From contig CAIWVX010000022.1 in assembly GCA_903916205.1 (NCBI GenBank), positions 1-9,770 of the forward strand: a stretch of 9,770 nucleotides of DNA, written 5' to 3'. Positions 1 through 6,884 of this stretch are shown here, piece after piece (the stretch's first letter is position 1; every line of letters starts with the position of its first letter). Made by a program: the position numbers and the translations under genes. Source of the stretch: an uncultured beta proteobacterium. GTDB taxonomy: Bacteria > Pseudomonadota > Gammaproteobacteria > Burkholderiales > Rhodocyclaceae. Below the pieces are notes generated by a model that worked only from the letters and a program-made list of their open reading frames with translations, did no database searches and was not told the origin of the DNA.

Positions 1-969
1 AGGCTGCCATGTGCCACTACGCACCTTCTCGATGAGTTCCGCTGTGACGCGATAACCTTCAATGGACAGCGAGTGGTAGGCATCGGTGACGTATCGTTCC
101 TCGACTTGAGCAAGCGTAGTTTGCACCGGAAGGGGTAAAGGGTTTGGCTCAGGAAACTCGTCGATGACCGCTTGACGCATCTCTTCCCACATCAGGCGGA
201 TACGCTGAATGTAGGGTGATTCTGGCCGTCCTGCGGGGCGCAGAGGCCTCTCGCAGGCGAAGGGATTGTTCTCCTGTACCGTCATTGCAGCGGACTGCAT
301 GGCTTTCACGATTTCAATGGCATCACGGTCACGTCCAAGGGCGCGCATGGCGCCGGCAAGGCGTCCGGCAATATGCACACGACCACCATCCAGCAAAGGT
401 CGCAGCAGTGTAGATACGTCCTCCAGACTGTTCAGCGCAATACGGGCCGCCATGGCTTGCTTAATGAAAAAGGAAGGGCCCACGGTCATCAGCGCCGATG
501 GAAGGGTTGCCAAACGCAGGTTTCCAGCCTCCGCGAAGATCGCTGAATCACACATGCTTGCTTCTGGGGCGCGGTACAAAAAAAGTGAGTAGCCATGCGG
601 CAACAGCAACGGCTGGTTGTTGGCCTTCGGCGTCCAGACTTGCACTTGTTTAGGCAAAGTACGTTCACCGCTCAGAAGCATCAGCGACTGGTCAGGGCTG
701 ATATGCCACTCGGTGCCGAATCGCTCATTGCAGTAGCCCGCAATAAATTCACGCATCCCTGCAAACCAAGCCGACGAGCTACCCGCTGGCTCATCTGGCC
801 TGGAAGGTAAATACCAGCCTCGGAGAATCTCCTGAATAAACCCAGAACGTTGCAGACGTTGGCGATCCATACGAGCTAAATCTTTGCTCCTGACAACGTG
901 CTTACCCGCCTTTTGGAGGTTCGCAAGCACAGCGAGAGATTGCGCGAGAAGCTCATTTTTACCTAGCAT
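1..969 (-). CDS. Fic family protein with AbiEi-like N-terminal domain, 3' end beyond left edge
   Basis: An open frame of 323 codons runs without a stop from ATG at 969 to base 1, so the C-terminus is missing. Residues about 5-55 look like a winged-helix start of the AbiEi antitoxin type (SKDLARMDRQRLQRSG, then ILRGWYLPSRP). Residues about 60-230 resemble the rest of that module. Near the edge, residues 300-305 read SLSIEG, which fits the class II Fic inhibitory motif (S/T)xxxE(G/N), with S300 and E304. In the family this helix blocks ATP in the active site until relieved. The catalytic HPFxxGNGR loop should lie outside the window and is not seen. Fic enzymes usually AMPylate target proteins. 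An in-frame TAG at 979-981 makes ATG 969 the first possible start. No Shine-Dalgarno sequence precedes it. The N-terminal domain suggests DNA binding and autoregulation, which is inference. Confidence 0.82.
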   Translation of the reverse strand, partial: MLGKNELLAQSLAVLANLQKAGKHVVRSKDLARMDRQRLQRSGFIQEILRGWYLPSRPDEPAGSSSAWFAGMREFIAGYCNERFGTEWHISPDQSLMLLSGERTLPKQVQVWTPKANNQPLLLPHGYSLFLYRAPEASMCDSAIFAEAGNLRLATLPSALMTVGPSFFIKQAMAARIALNSLEDVSTLLRPLLDGGRVHIAGRLAGAMRALGRDRDAIEIVKAMQSAAMTVQENNPFACERPLRPAGRPESPYIQRIRLMWEEMRQAVIDEFPEPNPLPLPVQTTLAQVEERYVTDAYHSLSIEGYRVTAELIEKVRSGTWQP

Positions 970-1001
970 TGCACTAGTCTAAGGTAATGAATTGCACTAG
1001 T
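968..1001 (-). repeat. Two exact direct repeats ACTAGTGCAAT, likely operator for fic
   Basis: ACTAGTGCAAT occurs on the minus strand at 991-1001 and again at 968-978, 23 bases apart, or about two helical turns. The first copy starts inside the predicted -35 box. The second starts inside the -10 box and ends on the AT of the start codon. A protein bound here would cover the promoter and the start codon. The AbiEi-like N-terminus of the Fic protein is the obvious candidate, but that is inference. Confidence 0.5.
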
Positions 1002-1004
1002 AAA
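976..1004 (-). promoter_or_regulatory. Predicted fic promoter, apparently leaderless
   Basis: On the minus strand TTTACT (999-1004) and TAGACT (976-981) each match four of six bases of the -35 and -10 consensus, with an ideal 17-base spacer. A start point seven bases past the -10 box falls on the A of the fic ATG at 969. That would give a leaderless mRNA and agrees with the lack of a Shine-Dalgarno sequence. This is prediction from sequence only. Confidence 0.5.
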
Positions 1005-1082
1005 GAGCAATTTTTAACGCTCATTCGTTGCAATTAGCTTCGTTATCGGCCTTGGGGAAAGGCCCGGAATGTTGTCGTCCAT

Positions 1083-1334
1083 TCAATCGTTCGCATGAAG
1101 CGTGTTCATCAACTCGGCCGCACTGTGAGCACGCGGCAGGTGGCGCTTGCTCGTTCGGCCAACGCCGTGCGGGTTTTAAGCTCAAGGGGGAAGCCTGATC
1201 GTTAGCTAGGCGGTGAAGGACAATGCGCAGCACATCCGAAATCGTCAGCCCATCGTCTGTAACCCGGCGGCGGCCCGGTCTTTGGTTTCGGTGTCGATGC
1301 GGGAACGACCTAAAGTGTCTGCGGTGTTAGTCAT
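1083..1334 (-). pseudogene. Decayed RelB/DinJ-family antitoxin gene with two frame disruptions
   Basis: The gene starts at ATG 1334 behind a strong GAGGAG Shine-Dalgarno sequence (1341-1346), six bases away. Frame one encodes RSRIDTETKDRAAAGLQTMG and meets TGA at 1245-1247. One missing base near 1248-1250 restores frame two, LTISDVLRIVLHRLANDQAS. Together these match the RelB/DinJ pattern ARID..K..A...L..MGLTISD..R..L...A. A second shift near 1175 opens frame three, which ends AAELMNTLHAND and stops at 1083-1085, a typical antitoxin tail. In the family such proteins neutralise RelE/YafQ mRNA interferases through this tail. No toxin frame is visible downstream: only a 22-codon ORF (1014-1082) begins at the TGAATG junction. 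The gene is probably inactive. A sequencing error at either shift cannot be excluded, but two would be needed. Confidence 0.75.
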
Positions 1335-1463
1335 AAGGTACTCCTCGTTTGATGTGGCTACAAAAAACAAGGCCGTCAATAAATCAATTCAGCAATCTGT
1401 GCCGAAGCCGGTATGGCAGATCACGTTTGGACACTGGAGGATTCAAGCGAAACCGCTTCACGG

Positions 1464-1679
1464 GACGGGGCGATGAGAATCTGAGTCGTTGCTTTTTAGT
1501 AACTACTCAGGTAGATCATTTTGTATAAAAACAAAGATTTCAACCCGTAGGGTGAGCAACTTGTTGCGCACGCGGACGCTCAAAATGAACGGTGCGCAAC
1601 GCTTCGCGTTTCACACCCTTGTACGCAAGGGGTGGGCAAATGACGGGGTTAATGAGCACCTGAGTCGTTACGCTTTTTA
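1464..1679. repeat. Diverged direct-repeat pair, about 35 bp each, offset 178 bp
   Basis: Copy one (1464-1498) and copy two (1642-1679) share the ordered blocks GACGGGG, ATGAG, CTGAGTCGTT and GCTTTTTA. These are separated by short spacers of 2/3, 3/3 and 0/2 bases. That gives 30 matching positions. The copies bracket the palindromic repeat cluster. Confidence 0.55.
1546..1640. repeat. Palindromic intergenic repeat cluster (GGGTGNGCAA type)
   Basis: GTTGCGCAC (1563-1571) and GTGCGCAAC (1592-1600) are perfect 9-base inverted repeats. CACCCTTG (1614-1621) pairs with CAAGGGGTG (1626-1634) across a TACG loop with one bulged G. Three related units, GGGTGAGCAAC (1550-1560), GGTGCGCAACG (1591-1601) and GGGTGGGCAAA (1630-1640), suggest a degenerate dispersed repeat such as a REP-like or MITE-like element. 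The hairpins lie just past hsdS and could end or protect its transcript; the T-tract on the minus strand (reading TTTGTTTTTAT) is weak. Confidence 0.55.
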
Positions 1680-1729
1680 TTTAATTGATCGTCGGTGTGC
1701 GCCGTTCTCTCGGAGTGTCGGCTTGTGTA

Positions 1730-1755
1730 GAAAGTGCCTGTAGGCTGAAAGTGCC
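1730..1755. repeat. Tandem GAAAGTGCC pair downstream of hsdS
   Basis: GAAAGTGCC occurs exactly at 1730-1738 and 1747-1755, a 17-base period, just past the hsdS stop. Function unknown; it may be chance. Confidence 0.4.
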
Positions 1756-1772
1756 CAATTAGGTATTGCGCG

Positions 1773-2972
1773 TCAAGGGGTTTGAAAACTGTGCGCCAGC
1801 AAGGCGTCGAAGGTGGCTTGGGCTTTGGCGGTTGCGGCGGATTGTTGGGATTGGATTGATTGAACATCACTGACCTTAGCAGCAAAGTTGTCTTGAACTT
1901 GCATAGGAGGCAGTAATACAGGGATTTGATTCATGGCAGCCTGATTGATGCCAGAAATCGTGATCCCCGATATTCGACTCAATACGTAAGCCTTTCGTGT
2001 CCTCTCGTTATTCAGATAATGGAGCAGATATTCGGTTCTTACGGTGTCAAGTTTTGGCGTTAGTCGAATGAAGGACGACTCAAACAAAAGTGCTTGCTCT
2101 GACTCTGGAATTCCGCACAGTTTTGCTGCACCATCGAAGTTCAACGAACGCCTTGCCACCAGTAGGTCAGTGCTTGTCAGGCCGTAATCTTGTATCTGCT
2201 TTTCGTCCGCGAGAACTCGGCGCAATTGGCCTCGCTTTACCTCCCCGTAGAAGGCGTCTGACATATGAACCATTTCCACACCTAGCCCAGAGCCGTCGGG
2301 TGTGTATTTATCTTTTTGGAGATATAAACCGTTCTTGAACGGGCGCGATAAGACTTCGGGGAGCAATGCTAGCGGCCACCCCTTCGGATTCGTCGCTGGG
2401 TCGCCGAAGCTATCCAGAAAAAGTGCTGGAATGAGTTCGGCGGCTTTTTTCTCGGCCTCCCGCCGCAAGCGAACGATGCCCTCGGCACGGGAAAGGAAAT
2501 CAACGATGCGGCGCTGCTTGGGTAGTGGCGGAACAAGAATTTCGAATTTCCGAAGTGCTCCTCGCCCTATTTCCTTAAAGGTGGTTCCGCCAGCATGCTG
2601 AATCATCTTGTCTCGCTGGGTGCGAAGCCAGTATGCAAGATATTCGGGAACGAGATCAGTTCCACAAATGAAGTTGATAAAACCTTGATTGGTGCACATC
2701 GGAACCGTGGCTATTGCTGTAAAACCAATCGTGGCCCTGCTTGTTAGCAACACCGAACCTGCCGGCATCAGCTTCGTGGAACTGTTGTGTAGTCCTTCCT
2801 CAGAAATTGTTTCCTTGGTCTTGCCAATGTAAAGTTGATCGAGTTTAGTGATGTCCGTTGGAGTTGCCCAAGCGATTCCACCACCAAAATAACTTTGTTC
2901 GGTTCGCGATGGCGTGCCTCCTCCCAAAACTTGGGCAATATCTTCCAATCGTGCTGTGCGCCACTTACTCAT
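1773..2972 (-). CDS. hsdS: Type I restriction-modification specificity subunit HsdS
   Basis: This 399-residue protein recognises the bipartite DNA target and joins two HsdM subunits into the methyltransferase. It shows the usual two-fold internal layout. Target recognition domain one covers about residues 1-150, followed by a conserved spacer helix (PPLPKQRRIVDFLSRAEGIV, 148-167). Domain two covers about 197-355, followed by a matching C-terminal helix (LLPPMQVQDNFAAKV, 353-367, running to LLAHSF). The phrase GGGTPSRTEQSYFGGGIAW near the start is typical of the Methylase_S family. Length is normal. Its ATG overlaps the hsdM stop as ATGA, so translation is probably coupled. The target sequence cannot be read from the protein by eye. 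Confidence 0.93.
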   Translation of the reverse strand: MSKWRTARLEDIAQVLGGGTPSRTEQSYFGGGIAWATPTDITKLDQLYIGKTKETISEEGLHNSSTKLMPAGSVLLTSRATIGFTAIATVPMCTNQGFINFICGTDLVPEYLAYWLRTQRDKMIQHAGGTTFKEIGRGALRKFEILVPPLPKQRRIVDFLSRAEGIVRLRREAEKKAAELIPALFLDSFGDPATNPKGWPLALLPEVLSRPFKNGLYLQKDKYTPDGSGLGVEMVHMSDAFYGEVKRGQLRRVLADEKQIQDYGLTSTDLLVARRSLNFDGAAKLCGIPESEQALLFESSFIRLTPKLDTVRTEYLLHYLNNERTRKAYVLSRISGITISGINQAAMNQIPVLLPPMQVQDNFAAKVSDVQSIQSQQSAATAKAQATFDALLAHSFQTP

Positions 2973-4627
2973 GCAGCCTGCTCCGCCAGCACAGAACGTA
3001 ACGCCTCAACTTCGTCAATAATCTCCGCCTCAATTGCCGCCAGTTCATCCAGCAACACCAGTGGATCACGATGCTCTACAGGCGTCTGGCTCATGGGCCG
3101 ATAGCGTCCAGCGGAGAGATTAAAGTCATTGGCACGCACCGCTTCCGCATCGGCAAACCACCATTGGGCCTTCCATTCGGCGGCGGGATCGCGTGCCTGC
3201 CAGGTGTCCAGATTAGCGTCCCGCTGCTGATAGGCCGCCACTAAACCGGGCAGATCGTCGGCGTCAATCGGGGTGTCGTGGTTGGCGTCGAGTTTGTAGC
3301 CGTCGTTGTCGGCGTGCAGGAACAACACGTTTTGGGTGCGGCCACCTTGGCGGAAAAATAGCACGGAGGTTTTTACCCCGGAATATGGCTGGAACACGCC
3401 ACCGGGCAGCGACAACACCGCTTCAACCCGGTTGTTTTCGATCAGTTGCCGCCGTAGTTCTTTGTGTGCGCCGGTCGAACCGAAGAGCACACCTTCGGGT
3501 ACGATGACGCCGCAGCGGCCACCCCCCGCGCCAGTGCGCGGATCACCGACGCGCAGGTTGTCCATCATGTATTTGAGAAACAGCAATTCGGTCGCTGTGC
3601 TGCTGCCGACTTTCACTTCATCGACCACGCGGTCTTTATCCACCCGACCGGCAAACGGCGGATTGGCCAGAACGACGTGGAAGCCTTCTTTGGGTAAGCC
3701 AAGCTGTGCTTTCTTTTCGTTGTCGAGATGGGTGGTCAACACGTTGCGCAAGCGTACCCGGACATTTGCCAAACCGCGAAGGGTCAGGTTCATGGTCGCT
3801 AGGCGGACCATTTTTGGATCAACGTCGTTGCCGTAAAAAGTGGCTGATTGCAGGGCCGAGGTCTGAGCGGCAGAAAATTGGTCACCCAAGCCGCGCTTGT
3901 GCGTTTTGCCGTCGAGTTCCACCTCGTTAATGGCGCTCGGTGACGAATTGGCGAGGCGGATATGGTTGTAAGCCGCCACCAGAAAGCCCGCTGTTCCGGC
4001 GGCGGGGTCGTAGATGGTTTCGCCGACCTTGGGGTTGATGATTTCTACAATGCTGCGGATGACATGGCGCGGCGTGCGGAATTGCCCCAATTCACCCGCC
4101 TGTCGAATTTGCCGCAGGACGTGTTCAAACAAATCGCCCTTGGTGTCTGAATCGGCCGCATCCAGTCGCAAACTATCCACGAGATTGACGACTTGGGTGA
4201 GTACGGTGGGATCGATGATCGCCAGTCGTGCGCCTTCCATAAAGTTGTGGGCGGCGGCTTCGCCCATTTCGGCAAAGAAGGCAAAAACTTCGTCGCGCAA
4301 GAAACGCACCAGCGCCTCGCCGGATAAGCCTTTGGCCCAGATTGACCAGCAGAAACGCTTACGCGGGATGGTGGCAACGGCGGTCGTTTGCCCCGGCTCG
4401 GCATTGAGTGGATTTCTGATCGGCCAGTCACCGGCAAACAGGCTGGTATAAGGCTGTTTCATGACCTTGGCCTTCATCGTATTTTCGGCGTCGATGCCTT
4501 CGACGAGGTAGAAAAAGAAAAGGAAGGAAAGCTGCTCGGCGTTGCTTACGGGATCGGGGTAGCCGCCACCGAAAAGGTAATCACGAATCTGGTCAATCGA
4601 CCGGCGCATATCGGGGGTCAAGGGCAT
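2969..4627 (-). CDS. hsdM: Type I restriction-modification DNA N6-adenine methyltransferase subunit HsdM
   Basis: This 552-residue protein transfers a methyl group from S-adenosylmethionine to adenine in the target set by HsdS. Residues about 5-150 form the helical HsdM N-terminal domain, and the N6_Mtase domain follows. GQFRTPRHVI (181-190) leads into motif I, DPAAGTAGF (207-215), which binds the cofactor. YGNDVDPKMVRLATMNL (265-281) is the conserved stretch after it. The catalytic motif IV is NPPF (322-325). All key residues are present and the length is normal, so the enzyme should be active. The 18-base gap from hsdR and the 4-base overlap with hsdS indicate one operon. The ribosome binding site is weak, so coupling to hsdR translation is likely. 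Confidence 0.95.
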   Translation of the reverse strand: MPLTPDMRRSIDQIRDYLFGGGYPDPVSNAEQLSFLFFFYLVEGIDAENTMKAKVMKQPYTSLFAGDWPIRNPLNAEPGQTTAVATIPRKRFCWSIWAKGLSGEALVRFLRDEVFAFFAEMGEAAAHNFMEGARLAIIDPTVLTQVVNLVDSLRLDAADSDTKGDLFEHVLRQIRQAGELGQFRTPRHVIRSIVEIINPKVGETIYDPAAGTAGFLVAAYNHIRLANSSPSAINEVELDGKTHKRGLGDQFSAAQTSALQSATFYGNDVDPKMVRLATMNLTLRGLANVRVRLRNVLTTHLDNEKKAQLGLPKEGFHVVLANPPFAGRVDKDRVVDEVKVGSSTATELLFLKYMMDNLRVGDPRTGAGGGRCGVIVPEGVLFGSTGAHKELRRQLIENNRVEAVLSLPGGVFQPYSGVKTSVLFFRQGGRTQNVLFLHADNDGYKLDANHDTPIDADDLPGLVAAYQQRDANLDTWQARDPAAEWKAQWWFADAEAVRANDFNLSAGRYRPMSQTPVEHRDPLVLLDELAAIEAEIIDEVEALRSVLAEQAA

Positions 4628-4645
4628 GGGGCTAGGTTCTCGTTT

Positions 4646-6808
4646 TTAGTGGGCGGGAGTGTCTGTGCGGCGGGGCGGTGAAGCGTCGCTCGATACTGAA
4701 TCGGGCGGGTCGAACAAGCTGGCGTTCAGACTGTCGAGCAAGGTGTGCAGATTATCGACTCCGCCAAAGACGCGCTGCGCTTCATTCAGGCCACCCATTT
4801 GCGAAAACGTGTGGAAATAGGCGAAGTGCTCGGGGGTGACGGCGTCGAGGGTGTCGGCATTGGCGCGAATCTGGCTGCCGAGAATCCGCAACCAGCGGTC
4901 TTGTTCGGCATTGAGATGGAATTGCGCCAGCCGCCATGCTTCGTATTGAATCCCCAAAGCCGTGGCTTTCTGTTCGGAGGCTTCGGGGAACAGCATGTTG
5001 CCGTTTTCGTCGATGCTGATCCATTCGCGGGTGGTCGGATCAATGTGGTCGTCGATGTCCAGTGATAAAAGCCGCCGGGGTTGATAGTGCTTTTTCTTTT
5101 TTGAGTCTACGACTAAACCGCCACCGCCCAAGGTGTCTTCATCGCCGTGGTAGTCGCAGACGCCGACAAAATCGAACATCGTGAAAATTGGTTTTTTGCT
5201 GGTTTTTCGCGTACCCCGGCCACGCATTTGCTGATACAGGATGGAAGAACGAGTGAAGCGGGCAAAGATAAGATTACAGACTTCCGGGCAGTCAAAGCCG
5301 GTGTCGAGCATATTGACCGAAACGATAATTTGCGGGAACAGCTCTTTTTTGAAGCGGCGGATTTTCGTCGTGGCATCCGAGGAATCGTCTGGCCCGGTAC
5401 CGGAAACAACGTAATCGGCAAAACGAATATCGGGCGAGGGTTTCTTGTCGGCAAATTCGGTGTCGAATAATTGCGCCAGCGTTTCGGCATGTTTTTTATT
5501 GACGGCAAAAACGATGGTTTTGCCGATCAGTGGCTTTCGTAAAACGCCCTTGTGGTCGGTAAACCCCTTGTCAAGCACGTCGCGAAATTCGCGAACGATG
5601 GCCCGGTTGCGTTCGGGAATGGTAAACCGGCGCTCTAAGGCCGACGGATCGACAATGATCGTCTCGGTATCGGCAAACAGCAACTCGAACTCGGCTCGGG
5701 TTTCGGTACTCATGGCGGACCAGTCGAGATCAGATTTTTTGACCGGAAACCCGCCTTCGTCCGCTGTCTTTACGGTCTTGGCCCGATAGACCTGATAGGG
5801 GGCCAGCGTGCCATCGCGGATGGCGTCCTTTAGTTTGTAAGAGAAGGTGGGCTTATCGACTTCGAAGAAGCGCAAGGTGTCGCGAACGAGGCGCTTATCT
5901 TTTTCGTCCGCTTGATCGGCTTCATCAAGAACATCCTGACTTGCGACGCAGGGTGTGGCGGTGAGGCCGATCTGCACGCCGTCGAAATATTTGAGCACAC
6001 CGCTCCACTGGCTGTAGATGCTACGGTGGCATTCATCGGAAATGATCAGGTCAAAGTAACCGGAGGAATAGTCGCCATAGACGTTGATCATGCTTTGTAA
6101 GGTGGTGATGGTGATGCGTTTTTCGTCCTGAAACCGTCGCCCGTTACGCAGCACATAGGCGGGATAGTCCGGCAGGTGTTCGGCAAAGGCTTCTTCGGTC
6201 TGTTTTGCCAAAGGAATGCGGTCCACCAGAAACAGCACGCGAGTAATGGCGCTGGCTTCGAACAGCCGTTTGATGAGCGCGGCAGCGGTGCGGGTCTTGC
6301 CGGTGCCGGTGGCCATTTCGATGAGCAATTTTCGCCGTCCCTGCTTGATTTCGGTGCTGACGGTCTGGATACACTCTTGCTGGTAATCGCGTCCGGCAAT
6401 CTTCAAGTCGATGGGAAGGCTCAAGAGGTCGCGCCGTAGTTGGTGTGTCGCCAAGCGGCGCTCCAGATCGTCCTGCTTGAAGAACGTTTTTACTAGGCGG
6501 GGATAGGCATCTCGTTCCCATTCCCAAAAAAGCACTTCGGCTCCGTTACTCAGGAAAATATAAGGCACCCCCAACTGCTTGGCGTAGCCCTTGGCCTGTT
6601 CGGCGGCGTGGGTCGGGCTGATCGAATCACGCTTGGCCTCGATCACCGCCAGCGAATGTCCATGACGGTCGCAAAGGACATAATCGGCACGACGGCCATC
6701 GGCCATTACGACTTCATAACGAACGGCGTTGGTGTCGGTTGTAGTCCAGCCTTGATCGGCCAATAGACCATCAATCAAGAAGCGGGAGAAAGCTTCATTT
6801 TTATGCAT
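4646..6808 (-). CDS. hsdR: Type I restriction endonuclease/translocase subunit HsdR
   Basis: This 720-residue motor and nuclease cuts DNA unmethylated at the target after ATP-driven translocation. The N-terminal nuclease region carries a PD-(D/E)xK-like core, with D42 in RRADYVL and E57-A-K59 in AVIEAKR. The SF2 helicase follows: Walker A ATGTGKT (166-172), Walker B DECH (258-261), motif III TAT (283-285) and motif VI QMRGRGTR (527-534). The C-terminal part from about residue 560 resembles the EcoEI-type HsdR C-terminal domain. No frameshift or lost motif is seen, so it should work. ATG 6808 has GGTGAA upstream at good spacing, next to a small hairpin. It opens the hsdRMS operon, 72 bases after an unrelated small gene. 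Confidence 0.94.
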   Translation of the reverse strand: MHKNEAFSRFLIDGLLADQGWTTTDTNAVRYEVVMADGRRADYVLCDRHGHSLAVIEAKRDSISPTHAAEQAKGYAKQLGVPYIFLSNGAEVLFWEWERDAYPRLVKTFFKQDDLERRLATHQLRRDLLSLPIDLKIAGRDYQQECIQTVSTEIKQGRRKLLIEMATGTGKTRTAAALIKRLFEASAITRVLFLVDRIPLAKQTEEAFAEHLPDYPAYVLRNGRRFQDEKRITITTLQSMINVYGDYSSGYFDLIISDECHRSIYSQWSGVLKYFDGVQIGLTATPCVASQDVLDEADQADEKDKRLVRDTLRFFEVDKPTFSYKLKDAIRDGTLAPYQVYRAKTVKTADEGGFPVKKSDLDWSAMSTETRAEFELLFADTETIIVDPSALERRFTIPERNRAIVREFRDVLDKGFTDHKGVLRKPLIGKTIVFAVNKKHAETLAQLFDTEFADKKPSPDIRFADYVVSGTGPDDSSDATTKIRRFKKELFPQIIVSVNMLDTGFDCPEVCNLIFARFTRSSILYQQMRGRGTRKTSKKPIFTMFDFVGVCDYHGDEDTLGGGGLVVDSKKKKHYQPRRLLSLDIDDHIDPTTREWISIDENGNMLFPEASEQKATALGIQYEAWRLAQFHLNAEQDRWLRILGSQIRANADTLDAVTPEHFAYFHTFSQMGGLNEAQRVFGGVDNLHTLLDSLNASLFDPPDSVSSDASPPRRTDTPAH

Positions 6809-6818
6809 TATTTTTCAC

Positions 6819-6835
6819 CAGGCAGAAGGTGCCTG
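6819..6835 (-). promoter_or_regulatory. Small hairpin at the hsdR ribosome binding site
   Basis: CAGGCA and TGCCTG form a perfect 6-base stem with a 5-base loop. On the mRNA the final G of the stem is the first base of the GGTGAA Shine-Dalgarno sequence before the hsdR ATG. It could partly hide that site, or stop read-through from the upstream gene. No T-tract follows, so a classic terminator is unlikely. Confidence 0.4.
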
Positions 6836-6838
6836 CGT

Positions 6839-6884
6839 TTGAGGCTTGCTGATCAATGGGGGAGTGGGGCTGTTGCCGCCTCAA
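6839..6884 (-). repeat. TTGAGGC/GCCTCAA inverted repeat between the 148-residue gene and hsdR
   Basis: Perfect 7-base arms lie at 6839-6845 and 6878-6884, with a 32-base loop. One arm overlaps the stop codon of the upstream gene. It may fold with the adjacent smaller hairpin to shape the intergenic mRNA. No clear hsdR promoter was found in this gap. Confidence 0.35.

Larger units (their letters stand above)
1335..1772. other. Gene-free stretch with clustered repeats
   Basis: About 440 bases lie between the hsdS stop and the antitoxin remnant. Short open frames on both strands here show no recognisable protein pattern, and the two plus-strand ones lack convincing ribosome binding sites. The stretch holds the palindromic repeats and direct-repeat pairs listed separately. 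It could contain the 3' end of the hsd transcript and the promoter of the antitoxin remnant. No strong intrinsic terminator or -10/-35 pair stands out. Confidence 0.55.

Noticed and set aside
1021..1233. Apparent 70-residue minus-strand protein
   Set aside because: Only its first 20 or so residues make sense, as the middle of the antitoxin remnant; the rest is out-of-frame read-through.
1347..1400. Promoter for the antitoxin remnant (TTGACG near 1376-1381 on the minus strand)
   Set aside because: The -35-like hexamer is good, but at 17 bases the -10 position reads CACATC, too poor to call.
1464..1679. CRISPR array
   Set aside because: Only two diverged repeat copies, unequal internal spacers and no further units.
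1213..1743. Two plus-strand open frames in the repeat-rich gap
   Set aside because: They run across palindromic repeats and the antitoxin remnant, lack convincing ribosome binding sites, and match no family I know.
3306..4451. Several long plus-strand open frames opposite hsdM
   Set aside because: They are antisense to a gene with all methyltransferase motifs, have no family pattern, and reflect codon bias of the true gene.
5113..6527. Extra open frames on both strands within hsdR
   Set aside because: They overlap the motif-complete HsdR frame and show low-complexity, Ser/Pro/Arg-rich translations typical of wrong frames.
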